Under the pieces are notes generated by a model. That model made no database searches. It was not told the DNA's origin and worked only from the letters and a program-made list of their open reading frames with translations. From Catenulispora acidiphila DSM 44928 (GTDB taxonomy: Bacteria; Actinomycetota; Actinomycetes; Streptomycetales; Catenulisporaceae), in NCBI RefSeq assembly GCF_000024025.1, contig NC_013131.1:558001-622000 (forward strand): a stretch of DNA of 64,000 bases, read 5' to 3'. Positions 54,222-62,309 of this stretch are shown one piece after another. The position numbers and the translations under genes are program-made. Positions within the stretch are counted from its first letter, which is position 1; each line of letters starts with the position of its first letter.

Positions 54222-55028
54222 TCACCTCGTTTTCGCCGGGGATGTCCATGGGGTCGCACACACGCGCCGCGAACCGGAGATGTCGGCGACGATCCACCGT
54301 ATGATCAGGTCCGCTTGGCGCTGGAGATAGAAGTGGCCGCCGCGGAACAGACGGCTGGCCACGTAGTGCTCGGTGAAGGGCTGCCAGCCGATCAGCTTCT
54401 CGTGCGCGAGAACGCGATCGTCCTGGGCGCCGAAGACGGAAAGCGCGCCGCGCAGCGGCACGGCGTCGACGGTGGGCTGCCAGGAGTCGACCACCCGCAG
54501 ATCCGCGCGCAGCAGGGGCTCGAGCATCTTCCAGATCAGCGGGTGGTGCAGCACCAGCTGATCCGTCCCGCCCGCCGCGGCCAGCCAGGCGCGCAGGTCC
54601 TCGTTCGACAGGCCGTGCTGTCCGCGGGCCGCGGGCTGGCCAGGCGCGCGGCACGCGGACAAACCCACCCAGTTCGGCTGCGGACCGCCCTCGGCCTGTA
54701 GGCGGCGGGCGAGTTCGTACGCGACCATCGCGCCCATGCTGTGGCCGAAGAACGAGAAGGGCCGGTCGAAGGACAGAGAAAGGTGATCGCGGAAGTAGCC
54801 GGCGAGTTCCTCGACGGTCGTGCACGGTTTCGCCGACCGGGCGGCGCCCCGGCCGGGTGCGTCCAAAGCCCGGACGTCCCACCCGGCCGGAAAGCGGCTT
54901 TCCCAGCCCTCGAACACCGAGCTGGAGCCGCCGGCGTGATGGAAGAGGAACAGCCGCAGCTCCGGCTCGGCGGGCCGCGGCCCGCCGACTGTGCCGCCAC
55001 CGACCTTATCGCTGTGGGCGCCGGTCAC
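54222..55028 (-). CDS. Type II thioesterase
   Basis: 268 residues. FLFHHAGGSSSVFEGW, LDAPGRGAARSA, the nucleophile elbow GHSMGAMVAYELARRL and a C-terminal RGGHFYL His match the stand-alone thioesterases of NRPS/PKS clusters. These clear stalled or mis-primed acyl groups from carrier proteins. Here the likely targets are the two discrete carrier proteins encoded upstream. The last 20 residues (after RWIVADI) are unlike the family. It begins six bases after the methyltransferase stop. Confidence 0.88.
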   Translation of the reverse strand: MTGAHSDKVGGGTVGGPRPAEPELRLFLFHHAGGSSSVFEGWESRFPAGWDVRALDAPGRGAARSAKPCTTVEELAGYFRDHLSLSFDRPFSFFGHSMGAMVAYELARRLQAEGGPQPNWVGLSACRAPGQPAARGQHGLSNEDLRAWLAAAGGTDQLVLHHPLIWKMLEPLLRADLRVVDSWQPTVDAVPLRGALSVFGAQDDRVLAHEKLIGWQPFTEHYVASRLFRGGHFYLQRQADLIIRWIVADISGSRRVCATPWTSPAKTR

Positions 55029-55034
55029 CGTCTT

Positions 55035-55835
55035 TCACCGCTTCCTGGCGACGCCGACCAACGAGCTGTACCGCTCCGGGTTCACCACCGTCCGGCCCGG
55101 GTCCTCGGGCCGCCACTCCGGCGGATAGACCACTCCGGGCTCGAGCAGCTCGAAGTCGCCGAACAGCGCCTCGATCTGCTCGCGGGACCGCAGGGTGAAC
55201 CCCTCGTACTCCTGCCGGTAGAGCTCGTCGATCGCCTCGGCGCCGGTGGTGCCGTCCATGGCCACCGACAGGCCGAGCATGCTTCCCGACACCAGGCGGT
55301 GCCGGTACGTCTCCAGCACGGGAAGCACCTTGGAGTCCGGGAAGAAATGGATCACATTGAGGATCAGCAGCACGACCGGGCGGTCCAGGTCGATCAGGGC
55401 GCGCACCTCCGGGTTCTCCAGGATGGCCGCGGGCTCGAAGACGTCTCCCAGCACGCTGACACCCTCCGGGTCGCCGGCGAGGATCGCCTTGCCCTCCGAC
55501 ACGGCCACCGGGTCGATATCGACGTAGGCCACCCGGGCCCGCGAGCCGGCCTTGCGCGCGGTCTCGTGGATGCTGCCGCGGGCCGGGATGCCCGAGCCGA
55601 TGTCGAGGAACTGGTCGATCCCGGCGTCCAGGGCGCACTTGACCGCCCGCCGCAGGAACTTGCGGTTCTCCCGCATCAGCAGGATGAGGCCGGGCGCCGC
55701 GCGGATGGCCTTGCGGCCGAGCTCGCGGTCGACCTCGAGGTGGTGCGTCCCGCCGAGGAGGTAGTCGTAGAAGCGCGCGATGCTGGGGCGTTCGGTGTCC
55801 GCGTCGGCGGTGATCCAGTCCGGGGCCCCGTTCAT
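55035..55835 (-). CDS. SAM-dependent methyltransferase, SAV2177 (DUF574) family
   Basis: 266 residues from the ATG at 55835, which overlaps the previous stop (ATGA). It has the family start (PSIARFYDYLLGGTHHLEVD), the SAM loop FLDIGSGIPARGSIHE, VDIDPVAVSEGK, and a C-terminal LEPGVVYPPEWRPE. These methyltransferases are almost restricted to actinomycetes; substrates are mostly unknown. In an operon with an N-oxygenase and carrier proteins it could O- or N-methylate the product, which is inference. Confidence 0.88.
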   Translation of the reverse strand: MNGAPDWITADADTERPSIARFYDYLLGGTHHLEVDRELGRKAIRAAPGLILLMRENRKFLRRAVKCALDAGIDQFLDIGSGIPARGSIHETARKAGSRARVAYVDIDPVAVSEGKAILAGDPEGVSVLGDVFEPAAILENPEVRALIDLDRPVVLLILNVIHFFPDSKVLPVLETYRHRLVSGSMLGLSVAMDGTTGAEAIDELYRQEYEGFTLRSREQIEALFGDFELLEPGVVYPPEWRPEDPGRTVVNPERYSSLVGVARKR

Positions 55836-56464
55836 TCGTTGCTCCCGGAAGCCGATACGACCAGGTATTCCGACTCGGGCTCGGGTGCGAGCCCGGGTTC
55901 GGGTTCGGGCTCGGACCGCAGCGCCGGCAACCCGTCGATGCTGTCGGCGTTCGTGGTCTGCCAGTACTTCTCGAAGTAGGCGTCGTCGCGGCGCTCGTTG
56001 TGCAGGTCGAGCACCGCCCGGTCTTCCCGGTAGTCCATCAGCGGCACCGACCATCCGCAGGAGTCGGTGATCCGGTCGATGTCGACGATGATGATCGAGC
56101 GCTGGCCCGCCGTCGTCGTCTTCTCGAACAGCTCCCGCAGCTTGTCGAACTCCGGCTCGCCCGGCACCGTGTAGCGGCCGCGGCCGTAGAGCCTGACGAT
56201 CTTCGGACGGCCCTCGAACGCGCAGAACATCACCGTGATCCGGCCGTTCTCCCGCAGGTGCGCGATGGTCTCCGCGCCGGTGCCGGTGTAGTCGAGGTAG
56301 GCGATGCTGTGCGGGTCGAGCACGACGAGCGTGCCCATGAGGCCCTTGGGCGAGACGTTGACGCGGCCGGAGGCCGCCAGCGGGGCCGAGGCGACGAAGA
56401 AGATCGGCTGGCGGTGGATCCAGCCCGCCATCTGATGGTTGATCTTCTCGTAGACCTTGCTCAC
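55832..56464 (-). CDS. Pyridoxamine 5'-phosphate oxidase-fold (flavin/F420) protein
   Basis: 210 residues from the GTG at 56464, overlapping the halogenase stop (GTGA). The split beta-barrel flavoprotein pattern is clear: QPIFFVASAPLAASGRVNVS, PKGLMGTLVVLDPHSIAYLD, GTGAETIAHLRENGRITVMF, RLYGRGRYTV. The C-terminal tail is low-complexity (EPEPEPGLAPEPESE). Members use FMN, F420 or haem. It may deliver reduced flavin to the neighbouring halogenase or reduce an intermediate. The cofactor cannot be decided by eye. Confidence 0.82.
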   Translation of the reverse strand: MSKVYEKINHQMAGWIHRQPIFFVASAPLAASGRVNVSPKGLMGTLVVLDPHSIAYLDYTGTGAETIAHLRENGRITVMFCAFEGRPKIVRLYGRGRYTVPGEPEFDKLRELFEKTTTAGQRSIIIVDIDRITDSCGWSVPLMDYREDRAVLDLHNERRDDAYFEKYWQTTNADSIDGLPALRSEPEPEPGLAPEPESEYLVVSASGSNE

Positions 56465-57936
56465 AACCCGGCCCTCGCTTCCCGCACCGGCTCCGGGCCG
56501 GCGGGCGCCTCGGATGTGCGGCGGATGCGTAGCCGGGGCTCCAGTTCCAGGTACAACCCGCCGACGGCCTGCCGCGGCGAGTCCGGCAGCGAGTTCATCG
56601 CCTCGTTGTGCCCGGCGTCGATCTTCTTCTGGGTCGCGATCTGCTGCGCGACCTCCTCCAGCGCCTCGCCGCCATCGATCGAGTCGTCCAGGTCCTCGAT
56701 GCCGGTGACGATGTGCAGGAAAGACTCGTAGAGGTTCAGCATGTGCCTCTCGCGCCGGGTCAGCTTGTCGGCCTCGAAGAACTGGGTCTGCCGGTTGTAG
56801 CTGTTGTAGAAGAAGGAGACGACCACCAGCAGCCGCTCGTAGGCCTGGTGGTAGGCCCGCTCGTAGAAGTCCACCGCCTCCTGCTCGGCCAGCTCGCCGT
56901 CCAGCACCGCGGAGACCGAGGCGGCCGCGAGCAGCGCGCTGAACGTCGACAGGTGCACCCCGGTGGACAGCAGCGGGTCCAGGAAGGCGGCCGCGTCGCC
57001 GACCAGGACGTAGCCGGGGCCGGACTTGCGCTCGGAGACGTAGGAGTAGTCCTGCTCGACCTTGTAACCCTCGATCTTGTTCGCGCCCTGGGTCATCTCC
57101 AGGATCCGCGGGGCCTGGGTCATCGCGTCGGCGTAGACCGCCTCGATGCTGCCGAGCCGCTCGCGCTCGTCGGAGAATGTGGTGCGCTTGGCCACCAGGC
57201 CGATCGAGGTCGTGCCGTCGTGCAGCGGAATGGCCCAGAACCAGCCGTAGGGCACCGAGCAGACCGCGATGGCGCCCTTCGGCCCGACCTCCAGCGGCTT
57301 GACGTCGCGCCAGTAGGACCAGACCGCGACGTTCTTGAAGGCCTCGTGGTATCGGCGGTTCTTCAGGTACTTGGTCGCCATCACCCCGGCCCGGCCCGAG
57401 GCGTCGACCAGGAAGTCGAACGCGATGGTGCCGGCGGCCCCGGAGTTGTCCGAGGCTGACCAGCGGGCCGCGACGGGGCGGTCGCCGTGGAACAGGATCT
57501 CCGTGACCTTGACGCCCTCGCGCACGTCAACGCCCTTGGCCTGGGCGTTCTTCAGCAGCATGTGGTCGAACTCGGACCGGATCACCTGGTAGCTGTGCCG
57601 GCTGGCGCCGGACAGGTGGTCGAAGTTCAGGTCCCAGTTCTCCGGGCCCCACTCGAAATAGGCGCCGTCCTTGCGCACGAAGCCGTGGTTGTCGACCTCC
57701 TCGCGGACTCCGAGCAGGTCCAGCACCGGCAGTACGGAAGGCAGGATCGACTCGCCGATGTGGTAGCGGGGGAAGATGGCGCTCTCCAGCAGCGTCACCT
57801 CGATGCCCTGCCGGGCCAGCAGGGTGGCGGCGGTCGAGCCGCCGGGGCCGCCGCCGATGACCAGCACGCGGGTCTTCTCGGCGTTGTCCGGGTTGTCTAC
57901 GTCGTTCGCAGTTTTCACTGTGTTCTGCTCAGTCAT
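56461..57936 (-). CDS. Flavin-dependent halogenase
   Basis: 491 residues. FAD-binding GGGPGGS at 28-34, then FPRYHIGESILP, the W-x-W-x-I-P halogenase signature as WFWAIP at 232-237, a Lys (Lys89 in FVRKDGAYFEWG) at the place of the catalytic lysine that carries the hypohalite equivalent, and the second FAD motif VLVGDAAAFLDPLLSTGVHL. Length and C-terminal helical region fit the group acting on carrier-bound or free phenol/pyrrole-type substrates. It would need FADH2 from a reductase not found in this window. Start and stop overlap the neighbours (TGATG, GTGA). Confidence 0.88.
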   Translation of the reverse strand: MTEQNTVKTANDVDNPDNAEKTRVLVIGGGPGGSTAATLLARQGIEVTLLESAIFPRYHIGESILPSVLPVLDLLGVREEVDNHGFVRKDGAYFEWGPENWDLNFDHLSGASRHSYQVIRSEFDHMLLKNAQAKGVDVREGVKVTEILFHGDRPVAARWSASDNSGAAGTIAFDFLVDASGRAGVMATKYLKNRRYHEAFKNVAVWSYWRDVKPLEVGPKGAIAVCSVPYGWFWAIPLHDGTTSIGLVAKRTTFSDERERLGSIEAVYADAMTQAPRILEMTQGANKIEGYKVEQDYSYVSERKSGPGYVLVGDAAAFLDPLLSTGVHLSTFSALLAAASVSAVLDGELAEQEAVDFYERAYHQAYERLLVVVSFFYNSYNRQTQFFEADKLTRRERHMLNLYESFLHIVTGIEDLDDSIDGGEALEEVAQQIATQKKIDAGHNEAMNSLPDSPRQAVGGLYLELEPRLRIRRTSEAPAGPEPVREARAGL

Positions 57937-58739
57937 CAGTCATCACTCCCAAGCAAGCGGTGCGGGACGGACAGATACGACGGGTGCAGCGCCACGACGC
58001 TGCCGGCGAAGCCCGGCGCGACGGGTATCGGATACCGGCGCCATCGGGTTCCGTGGCCGTCGAGGGGGTCGGTCATACCGCGCACGCCGGCCCCGCGGGC
58101 CTTGGCGTGCGCCTCCTTCGTGGTCCAGATGCGGTACCAGCACTCGGCGTACGCGTCGGCGCCGGCGTAGGTGTTCAGCAGGGCATGCTCATCGGCCGTG
58201 TAGTAACGACGGGCAAGGGCTTCGAGCGGGCGGGTCCGGTCGACCCGTTCGATGTCCACTCCGACCCTCAGGTTCCGGGAGACGGACAACGCCAGGCGGC
58301 CGCCGGAGTGGGAGAGGTTGAAATCGTCGGCGGGACTGCCGCCCGGACCGGGTTCCAGGCGCGGACGTCCGCCGGGCTCCTCGCCGATCCGGAGCCGGGT
58401 CGGCGGGGTGCGCAGGCGCTCGGCCAGCACGGAGCGTACAAGCAGCCGCCCGGCCGCGTACTCCACGCGCGCGGCGTCGTGGCGGATCGCGGACAGCCGC
58501 CGCAGCTCGCCCTCCGGCAGGAAGGCACGCAGGACCGGCATGTCAGGGTCCGGATCCACATCGGGCCGGATGGCCGCGACCCAGACGTCGATCCGCCGAC
58601 CGAACGATGTGATGCGCGGCCGCCTGACGGACCGCAGCAGCGCGTCGGCCGGGTGCGGCCTCCTTGCCACCGCACGATCGCCGTGCCGATGCTCCCGATC
58701 CGCCCGATCCACCCCGAGCGGGTCGCGAGCTGCCGTCAT
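57936..58739 (-). CDS. 4'-phosphopantetheinyl transferase (Sfp type)
   Basis: 267 residues from the ATG at 58739, overlapping the preceding stop (ATGA). The motifs of the family are present: GGRPRLEPG, FNLSHSGGRLALSVS, VGVDIERVDRTRPLE and WTTKEAHAKARGAG, with the Mg-binding D-x-E and the W-x-x-KEA-x-x-K helix. It should transfer phosphopantetheine from CoA to Ser of the two carrier proteins of the cluster (59.6 and 61.9 kb). Its presence confirms that the carriers are meant to be activated. Confidence 0.92.
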   Translation of the reverse strand: MTAARDPLGVDRADREHRHGDRAVARRPHPADALLRSVRRPRITSFGRRIDVWVAAIRPDVDPDPDMPVLRAFLPEGELRRLSAIRHDAARVEYAAGRLLVRSVLAERLRTPPTRLRIGEEPGGRPRLEPGPGGSPADDFNLSHSGGRLALSVSRNLRVGVDIERVDRTRPLEALARRYYTADEHALLNTYAGADAYAECWYRIWTTKEAHAKARGAGVRGMTDPLDGHGTRWRRYPIPVAPGFAGSVVALHPSYLSVPHRLLGSDD

Positions 58740-59584
58740 GTCCACCGAGCGGCCTCGGCGATGCGCTCGGGCAGCGCGGGGTCGTCCCGGCCGAAGCGCT
58801 CGGTGAGCGCCGCCAGCCAGCGCTCGAGGCCGAACGCCACGCACGAGGTGAACGCCGGACTGCCGTCGGCCAGCCTGATGTCGCAGCGCTCGCCGAAGAA
58901 GTTCCGGTGGAAGTTCACCGACGCGATGGCCAAGCCCCCGCCGAAGACGAACTCCTCCTTGACCGGGAAGAGCTGCTGCATCAGCGTTCGAGCGGCGTCC
59001 TTCTCGAAGAACGGGTCGGTCGCCGCCTGCACCTCCAGGGGCAGCCCGAGGCGCCGAGCGAACTCGCCGACGCGCTTCTTGAACGACGACGCGTGTTCGA
59101 GCACGGCTTCCCGGTTGCCGACGCAGACCACCTCGCGCATGGTGAAGCTCAGCAGCCTGCGCAGCCCCTCGAAGTGGTTCTCCCGCCGGAAGCAGGTGGC
59201 GACCGTGGTGATCTTGTGCGCACCGTCCAGGCGGGTGCCGGACAGGTCCAGGTAGGCCGAATAGCAGGCCGCGGACGGCAGCGCGTACTCGGCCGGAGCG
59301 AGCAACTCGGGGGCGATGACGGAGTGGTCCGCCGCGGCCAACTCCTTCTCCCGGCCGGCATCAGCTCCCACGGCCAGCAGAGCCAGGTGCGGGAAGTTCA
59401 CCCAGTAGTCGAGTGCGGCCAGGTCAGAGGTCCGCAGCAGCGGCGGGTACGCTGTTCGCGCGGCCCCGGCTTCGGCGGCCCAGGACAGGACGACCGCGTC
59501 GATCGCGTCGCGCAGCTCCAGGTCCCGGGCCCGCAGCACGGCCAGCCCGCGGTCGGTCCCGGCCGACTCGGTCTTATTCGCCAT
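58736..59584 (-). CDS. Class II aminoacyl-tRNA-synthetase-like amino acid:[carrier protein] ligase
   Basis: 282 residues. It has the catalytic half of a seryl-tRNA-synthetase-like enzyme and no tRNA-binding arm: YPPLLRTSDLAALDYWVNFP, YALPSAACYSAYLDLSGTRL, motif 2 FRRENHFEGLRRLLSFTMRE, and motif 3-like FTSCVAFGLERWLAALTERF. Such truncated homologues load an amino acid onto the phosphopantetheine of a small carrier protein instead of tRNA. The partner carrier gene lies directly upstream and overlaps by 11 bp, which supports the pairing. The amino acid cannot be predicted safely; known members use Gly or Ala. Confidence 0.88.
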   Translation of the reverse strand: MANKTESAGTDRGLAVLRARDLELRDAIDAVVLSWAAEAGAARTAYPPLLRTSDLAALDYWVNFPHLALLAVGADAGREKELAAADHSVIAPELLAPAEYALPSAACYSAYLDLSGTRLDGAHKITTVATCFRRENHFEGLRRLLSFTMREVVCVGNREAVLEHASSFKKRVGEFARRLGLPLEVQAATDPFFEKDAARTLMQQLFPVKEEFVFGGGLAIASVNFHRNFFGERCDIRLADGSPAFTSCVAFGLERWLAALTERFGRDDPALPERIAEAARWT

Positions 59585-59858
59585 CGAAGAACCTCGCCCG
59601 GATCCGGCGCAGCGTGCGGAAGTCCTCCGGCGAGACCTCTTCCAGGGCGATCTCCCGTCCGGTCTGCTCCTCCAACACGTACAGGAAGTTGACGAAGCCG
59701 AGGGAGTCCAGCACCCGGTTGTCGATCAGGTCGTAGTCCGGGTCGATCGTGCCGAGTTCCGGGCGCTTGGCCAGCAAGTACTCGACGACCAGGTCCTTGG
59801 CCGGCTCCTGGGGCACGCTCGGCACCGGGGAAGCGGTTGTGTCGGTCAACTCGCTCAT
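59574..59858 (-). CDS. Discrete acyl/aminoacyl carrier protein
   Basis: 94 residues from the ATG at 59858 (ATGA overlap with the AurF-like gene). The attachment site is DNRVLDSLGFVNFLYVLEEQ, with Ser in the DSLGF motif at the start of helix 2. VSPEDFRTLRRIRARFF follows. It is the likely acceptor of the aminoacyl group from the overlapping aaRS-like ligase, and the AurF-like oxygenase upstream may act on the tethered amino acid. Confidence 0.88.
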   Translation of the reverse strand: MSELTDTTASPVPSVPQEPAKDLVVEYLLAKRPELGTIDPDYDLIDNRVLDSLGFVNFLYVLEEQTGREIALEEVSPEDFRTLRRIRARFFDGE

Positions 59859-60796
59859 GCCGCGACCGTCCTTTCATCGGTGAAGATTCCTTCGCTGACC
59901 ATGTGCGAAGTGGAGCGTTTCAGGATGCGGGCCGCGTGCTCCTGGAAGGCCGGGTCCTCGATCACCGCGCGGCGCACGGCGAACGGCTCCGGTATGCCGG
60001 CATCACGGAAGGCGGCCGGGTTGCACAGCGACTCCACCGAGGCACGCATATAAGCCTTCAGATATCTTTCGAGCTCAGCGAGCTGCGCCGTGTCCAGCCG
60101 GGTGCGCAGGTCCCGGTGCAGAAGCGCGACGATCTGCCGGCCGAAGGCGATGTGCCGGGATTCGTCCTGGTGGTGCACCGAGTTGATCTTCCGGATCGTC
60201 GGTGCCAGCCGCTGGTCCTCGCCCATCCGCTGGTTGAACACGTCGACCAGCTCCTCGAAGATCAGCAGCCGGGCGAACAGCAGGAAGGTGTCGGCCTCGG
60301 GGATGCCGGGACCGGCGAAGGACAGCGACCGGTCCGGGTAGACCTTGCCCGCGTAGAGAAGGCAGAACTTGGCGAAGAACCACATGTGGTCGTTCTCTTC
60401 GCCGATGATGTGGTGGAAGTACTCCGAGGCCACCTCGAAGCCGGGCATGTGAATCCGGGCCACGATCGAGGTCAGCAGCTCCCTGATCCCGTGCACGTTG
60501 AGGCTGTAGAACGTGACGCTCTCCCATTTGCTCAGGGCGCGCAGTTGGGCCTGTTCGAGCGACGCGCCGGCCTCGGTGCCATGCACGCTCATCAGTTCAG
60601 GGGTCATCCAGTAGCCGTCTTCGGGGATCGATTCGGGCCAGACGAAGAGCTTGTAGGGGTCGTAGTAGTCGCGCTCGGACATCACGGTCAAGCGGTCCAG
60701 CACGGTCTTGAAACGCTCGTCGCCGCCGAGGATGTCCGGCAGCGCGGCAAGGTAGGCGTGGGCGTTCGAGGTGGTCGTGGTCAGTGAGTCGGTCAC
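59855..60796 (-). CDS. AurF-like diiron N-oxygenase
   Basis: 313 residues. It contains the carboxylate/His ligands of AurF-type enzymes: an early Glu (SKWESVTFY), EYFHHIIGEENDHMWFF (E-x-x-H), LIFEELVDVF and SVHHQDESRHIAFGRQI (H-x3-E-x2-H). AurF and relatives oxidise an amine to hydroxylamine, nitroso or nitro. Placed between two carrier-protein genes and beside an aminoacyl ligase, it probably N-oxidises a carrier-bound or released amino compound. The product could be a hydroxylamine, oxime, nitro or azoxy group. Overlaps of ATGA type join it to both neighbours. Confidence 0.87.
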   Translation of the reverse strand: MTDSLTTTTSNAHAYLAALPDILGGDERFKTVLDRLTVMSERDYYDPYKLFVWPESIPEDGYWMTPELMSVHGTEAGASLEQAQLRALSKWESVTFYSLNVHGIRELLTSIVARIHMPGFEVASEYFHHIIGEENDHMWFFAKFCLLYAGKVYPDRSLSFAGPGIPEADTFLLFARLLIFEELVDVFNQRMGEDQRLAPTIRKINSVHHQDESRHIAFGRQIVALLHRDLRTRLDTAQLAELERYLKAYMRASVESLCNPAAFRDAGIPEPFAVRRAVIEDPAFQEHAARILKRSTSHMVSEGIFTDERTVAA

Positions 60797-61875
60797 AGGG
60801 ATACTCCGGCCGTTGAAGCGGTTCCGGCGGCGCCGGCCGAACCGGCGGGTCCGTCGGTGGACAGCCTTCTGCGGATCATGGTCTTGCGACGCGGGGTCAC
60901 ATCGCGGCCGCCGCAGCGGTGCGTTGCCATCAGGCCGTCGGCGGCCATGGCGGCGGGCAGCAGCCGGTTCATGCGCGAGCCGATCGAGGCGGCGGCGAGG
61001 TCAGGATGCGGTTTGTCGGCATACTCGGTGAGCCAGGTGAAGATCGGGTCGATCGGCTTGACCACGCCGTCGTCGTCGGTGACCTCGACCCAGGAGTGGG
61101 ACAGGTCGAGCATGCCCAGCAGCCAGCCGCGCCGGGTGATCGCCGGATAACCGGCGGCCTCGAACTCGCGCGCCAGGAACAAACTCGCCGAGATGCACGG
61201 GGAGACCCCGGCGTCCAGCAACCGCTGGTACTCCCACTGCAGCGGTTCGGGCAACCGCACCCAGCGGTAGCCGACCGCGAAGAAGTCCTCGATGATCTTG
61301 CGCAGCACCGGCGAGCGCAGCTCCATCAGCTCGCCGCTGGTGGACACGTTTCCGGAGAAACGCAGCGGTCCGGGGCCGCTGTAGCGCAGCTGGTCGCCAA
61401 CCATCCGCGCGCCCTCGGGCTCCACCTTCCAGTCGTAGAGCTCGCCACCGACGGCTTCGGGCAGCATCTGCGCGTGGCTCCATTCGGGATCCGCGCCGCA
61501 GGTGTCCAGCGGGCAGGACAGGTCGACCACGAAGGTCCAGTCCAGCCGCTCGGTCCAGGTCCGCGGGCCGCGGTGCATCCAGCGCAGCGCGTACTTGATC
61601 GCCTTCTCCGGGACCGAGATCTGCGAACCGGAGGCCAGCGCGAGGTTGAACAGGTCGAAGCGGTCGAACCACTCGGCGCCGGACTCGCCCAACGTCGGCA
61701 GCCCGGCCTTGACCAGCTCCTCCAGGACCTCCTCGCCGCAGCGCAGCATGTCCAGCGCCGCGACCCGGTCGAAGTAGCCGACGCGGTGGTCCTCGGGGAC
61801 CAGGTAGGTGCGCTCCAGCGCATCGAGCCAGCGGTCGGCCTCCCGGACCCCGGCTTCCGGGGCCGCGGCCGTCAC
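60793..61875 (-). CDS. Transglutaminase-like protein, candidate amide-bond-forming enzyme
   Basis: 360 residues, no firm family. A Cys-His-Asp arrangement fits the transglutaminase/papain-like fold: SPCISASLFLAREFEAAGYP (Cys), LSHSWVEVTDDDG (His about 40 residues later) and KPIDPIFTWL (Asp). The N-terminal 200 residues are helical with FVVDLSCPLDTCG. In andrimid biosynthesis a transglutaminase homologue (AdmF) condenses two carrier-bound acyl groups; with two discrete carriers in this operon a like role is attractive but inferred. The C-terminal 40 residues are basic and then Ala/Gly/Thr-rich. Confidence 0.6.
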   Translation of the reverse strand: MTAAAPEAGVREADRWLDALERTYLVPEDHRVGYFDRVAALDMLRCGEEVLEELVKAGLPTLGESGAEWFDRFDLFNLALASGSQISVPEKAIKYALRWMHRGPRTWTERLDWTFVVDLSCPLDTCGADPEWSHAQMLPEAVGGELYDWKVEPEGARMVGDQLRYSGPGPLRFSGNVSTSGELMELRSPVLRKIIEDFFAVGYRWVRLPEPLQWEYQRLLDAGVSPCISASLFLAREFEAAGYPAITRRGWLLGMLDLSHSWVEVTDDDGVVKPIDPIFTWLTEYADKPHPDLAAASIGSRMNRLLPAAMAADGLMATHRCGGRDVTPRRKTMIRRRLSTDGPAGSAGAAGTASTAGVSL

Positions 61876-62138
61876 GTCGGGTCCTCGGCCGCGACGACGA
61901 TCTTGGCGATCAGGTGCGCCACGTCGCCGACGGTGATCATCCCGACGGCCTGCTCCTCGTCGAACTCGAACAGATTGAACTCCGCCTCCAGGGCCAAGGC
62001 GAGCTCGAGGAAGTGGATCGAGTCGTAGCCGAGATCGTCGATGAGGATGAGTTCGGGTCCGGCGGTCTCCGGCTTGGCCGGCGACATGTCACCGATGATC
62101 TCCTGCACGCGTACCACAGTCTGCTCATACAACTGCAT
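61872..62138 (-). CDS. Discrete acyl carrier protein
   Basis: 88 residues from the ATG at 62138, behind GGAGAG. LILIDDLGYDSIHFLELALA carries the phosphopantetheine Ser (DSIHF), and EFNLFEFDEEQAVGMITVGD is typical of helix 3. It is first gene after the 160-bp regulatory gap and overlaps the transglutaminase-like gene (ATGA). It is the probable partner of the acyl-AMP ligase at the right edge. Confidence 0.9.
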   Translation of the reverse strand: MQLYEQTVVRVQEIIGDMSPAKPETAGPELILIDDLGYDSIHFLELALALEAEFNLFEFDEEQAVGMITVGDVAHLIAKIVVAAEDPT

Positions 62139-62239
62139 GGGTCTCTCCAAAGGCGTACGGCGGTTCAGTCGGATTGAAGTGATGGACACACCAGACGGGT
62201 GGAATCGACGGATGGGCGATGAAAGCAGGTTGATAACCG

Positions 62240-62309
62240 CCTGACGTCGCTGTCAGAGCGGATGTGACTGAGCGGATTCGACGGAACAATGCCTGACGTC
62301 GCTGTCAGA
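62240..62309 (-). promoter_or_regulatory. Pair of identical 18-bp operator-like repeats
   Basis: cctgacgtcgctgtcaga occurs exactly twice, at 62240-62257 and 62292-62309, 52 bp apart (about five helical turns). Each copy is itself an inverted repeat, CTGAC-N6-GTCAG. They lie 102-171 bp upstream of the carrier-protein start at 62138, and one overlaps the stop codon of the diiron gene. This is the layout of a dimeric regulator's operators. The regulator gene is not in the window. Confidence 0.6.
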
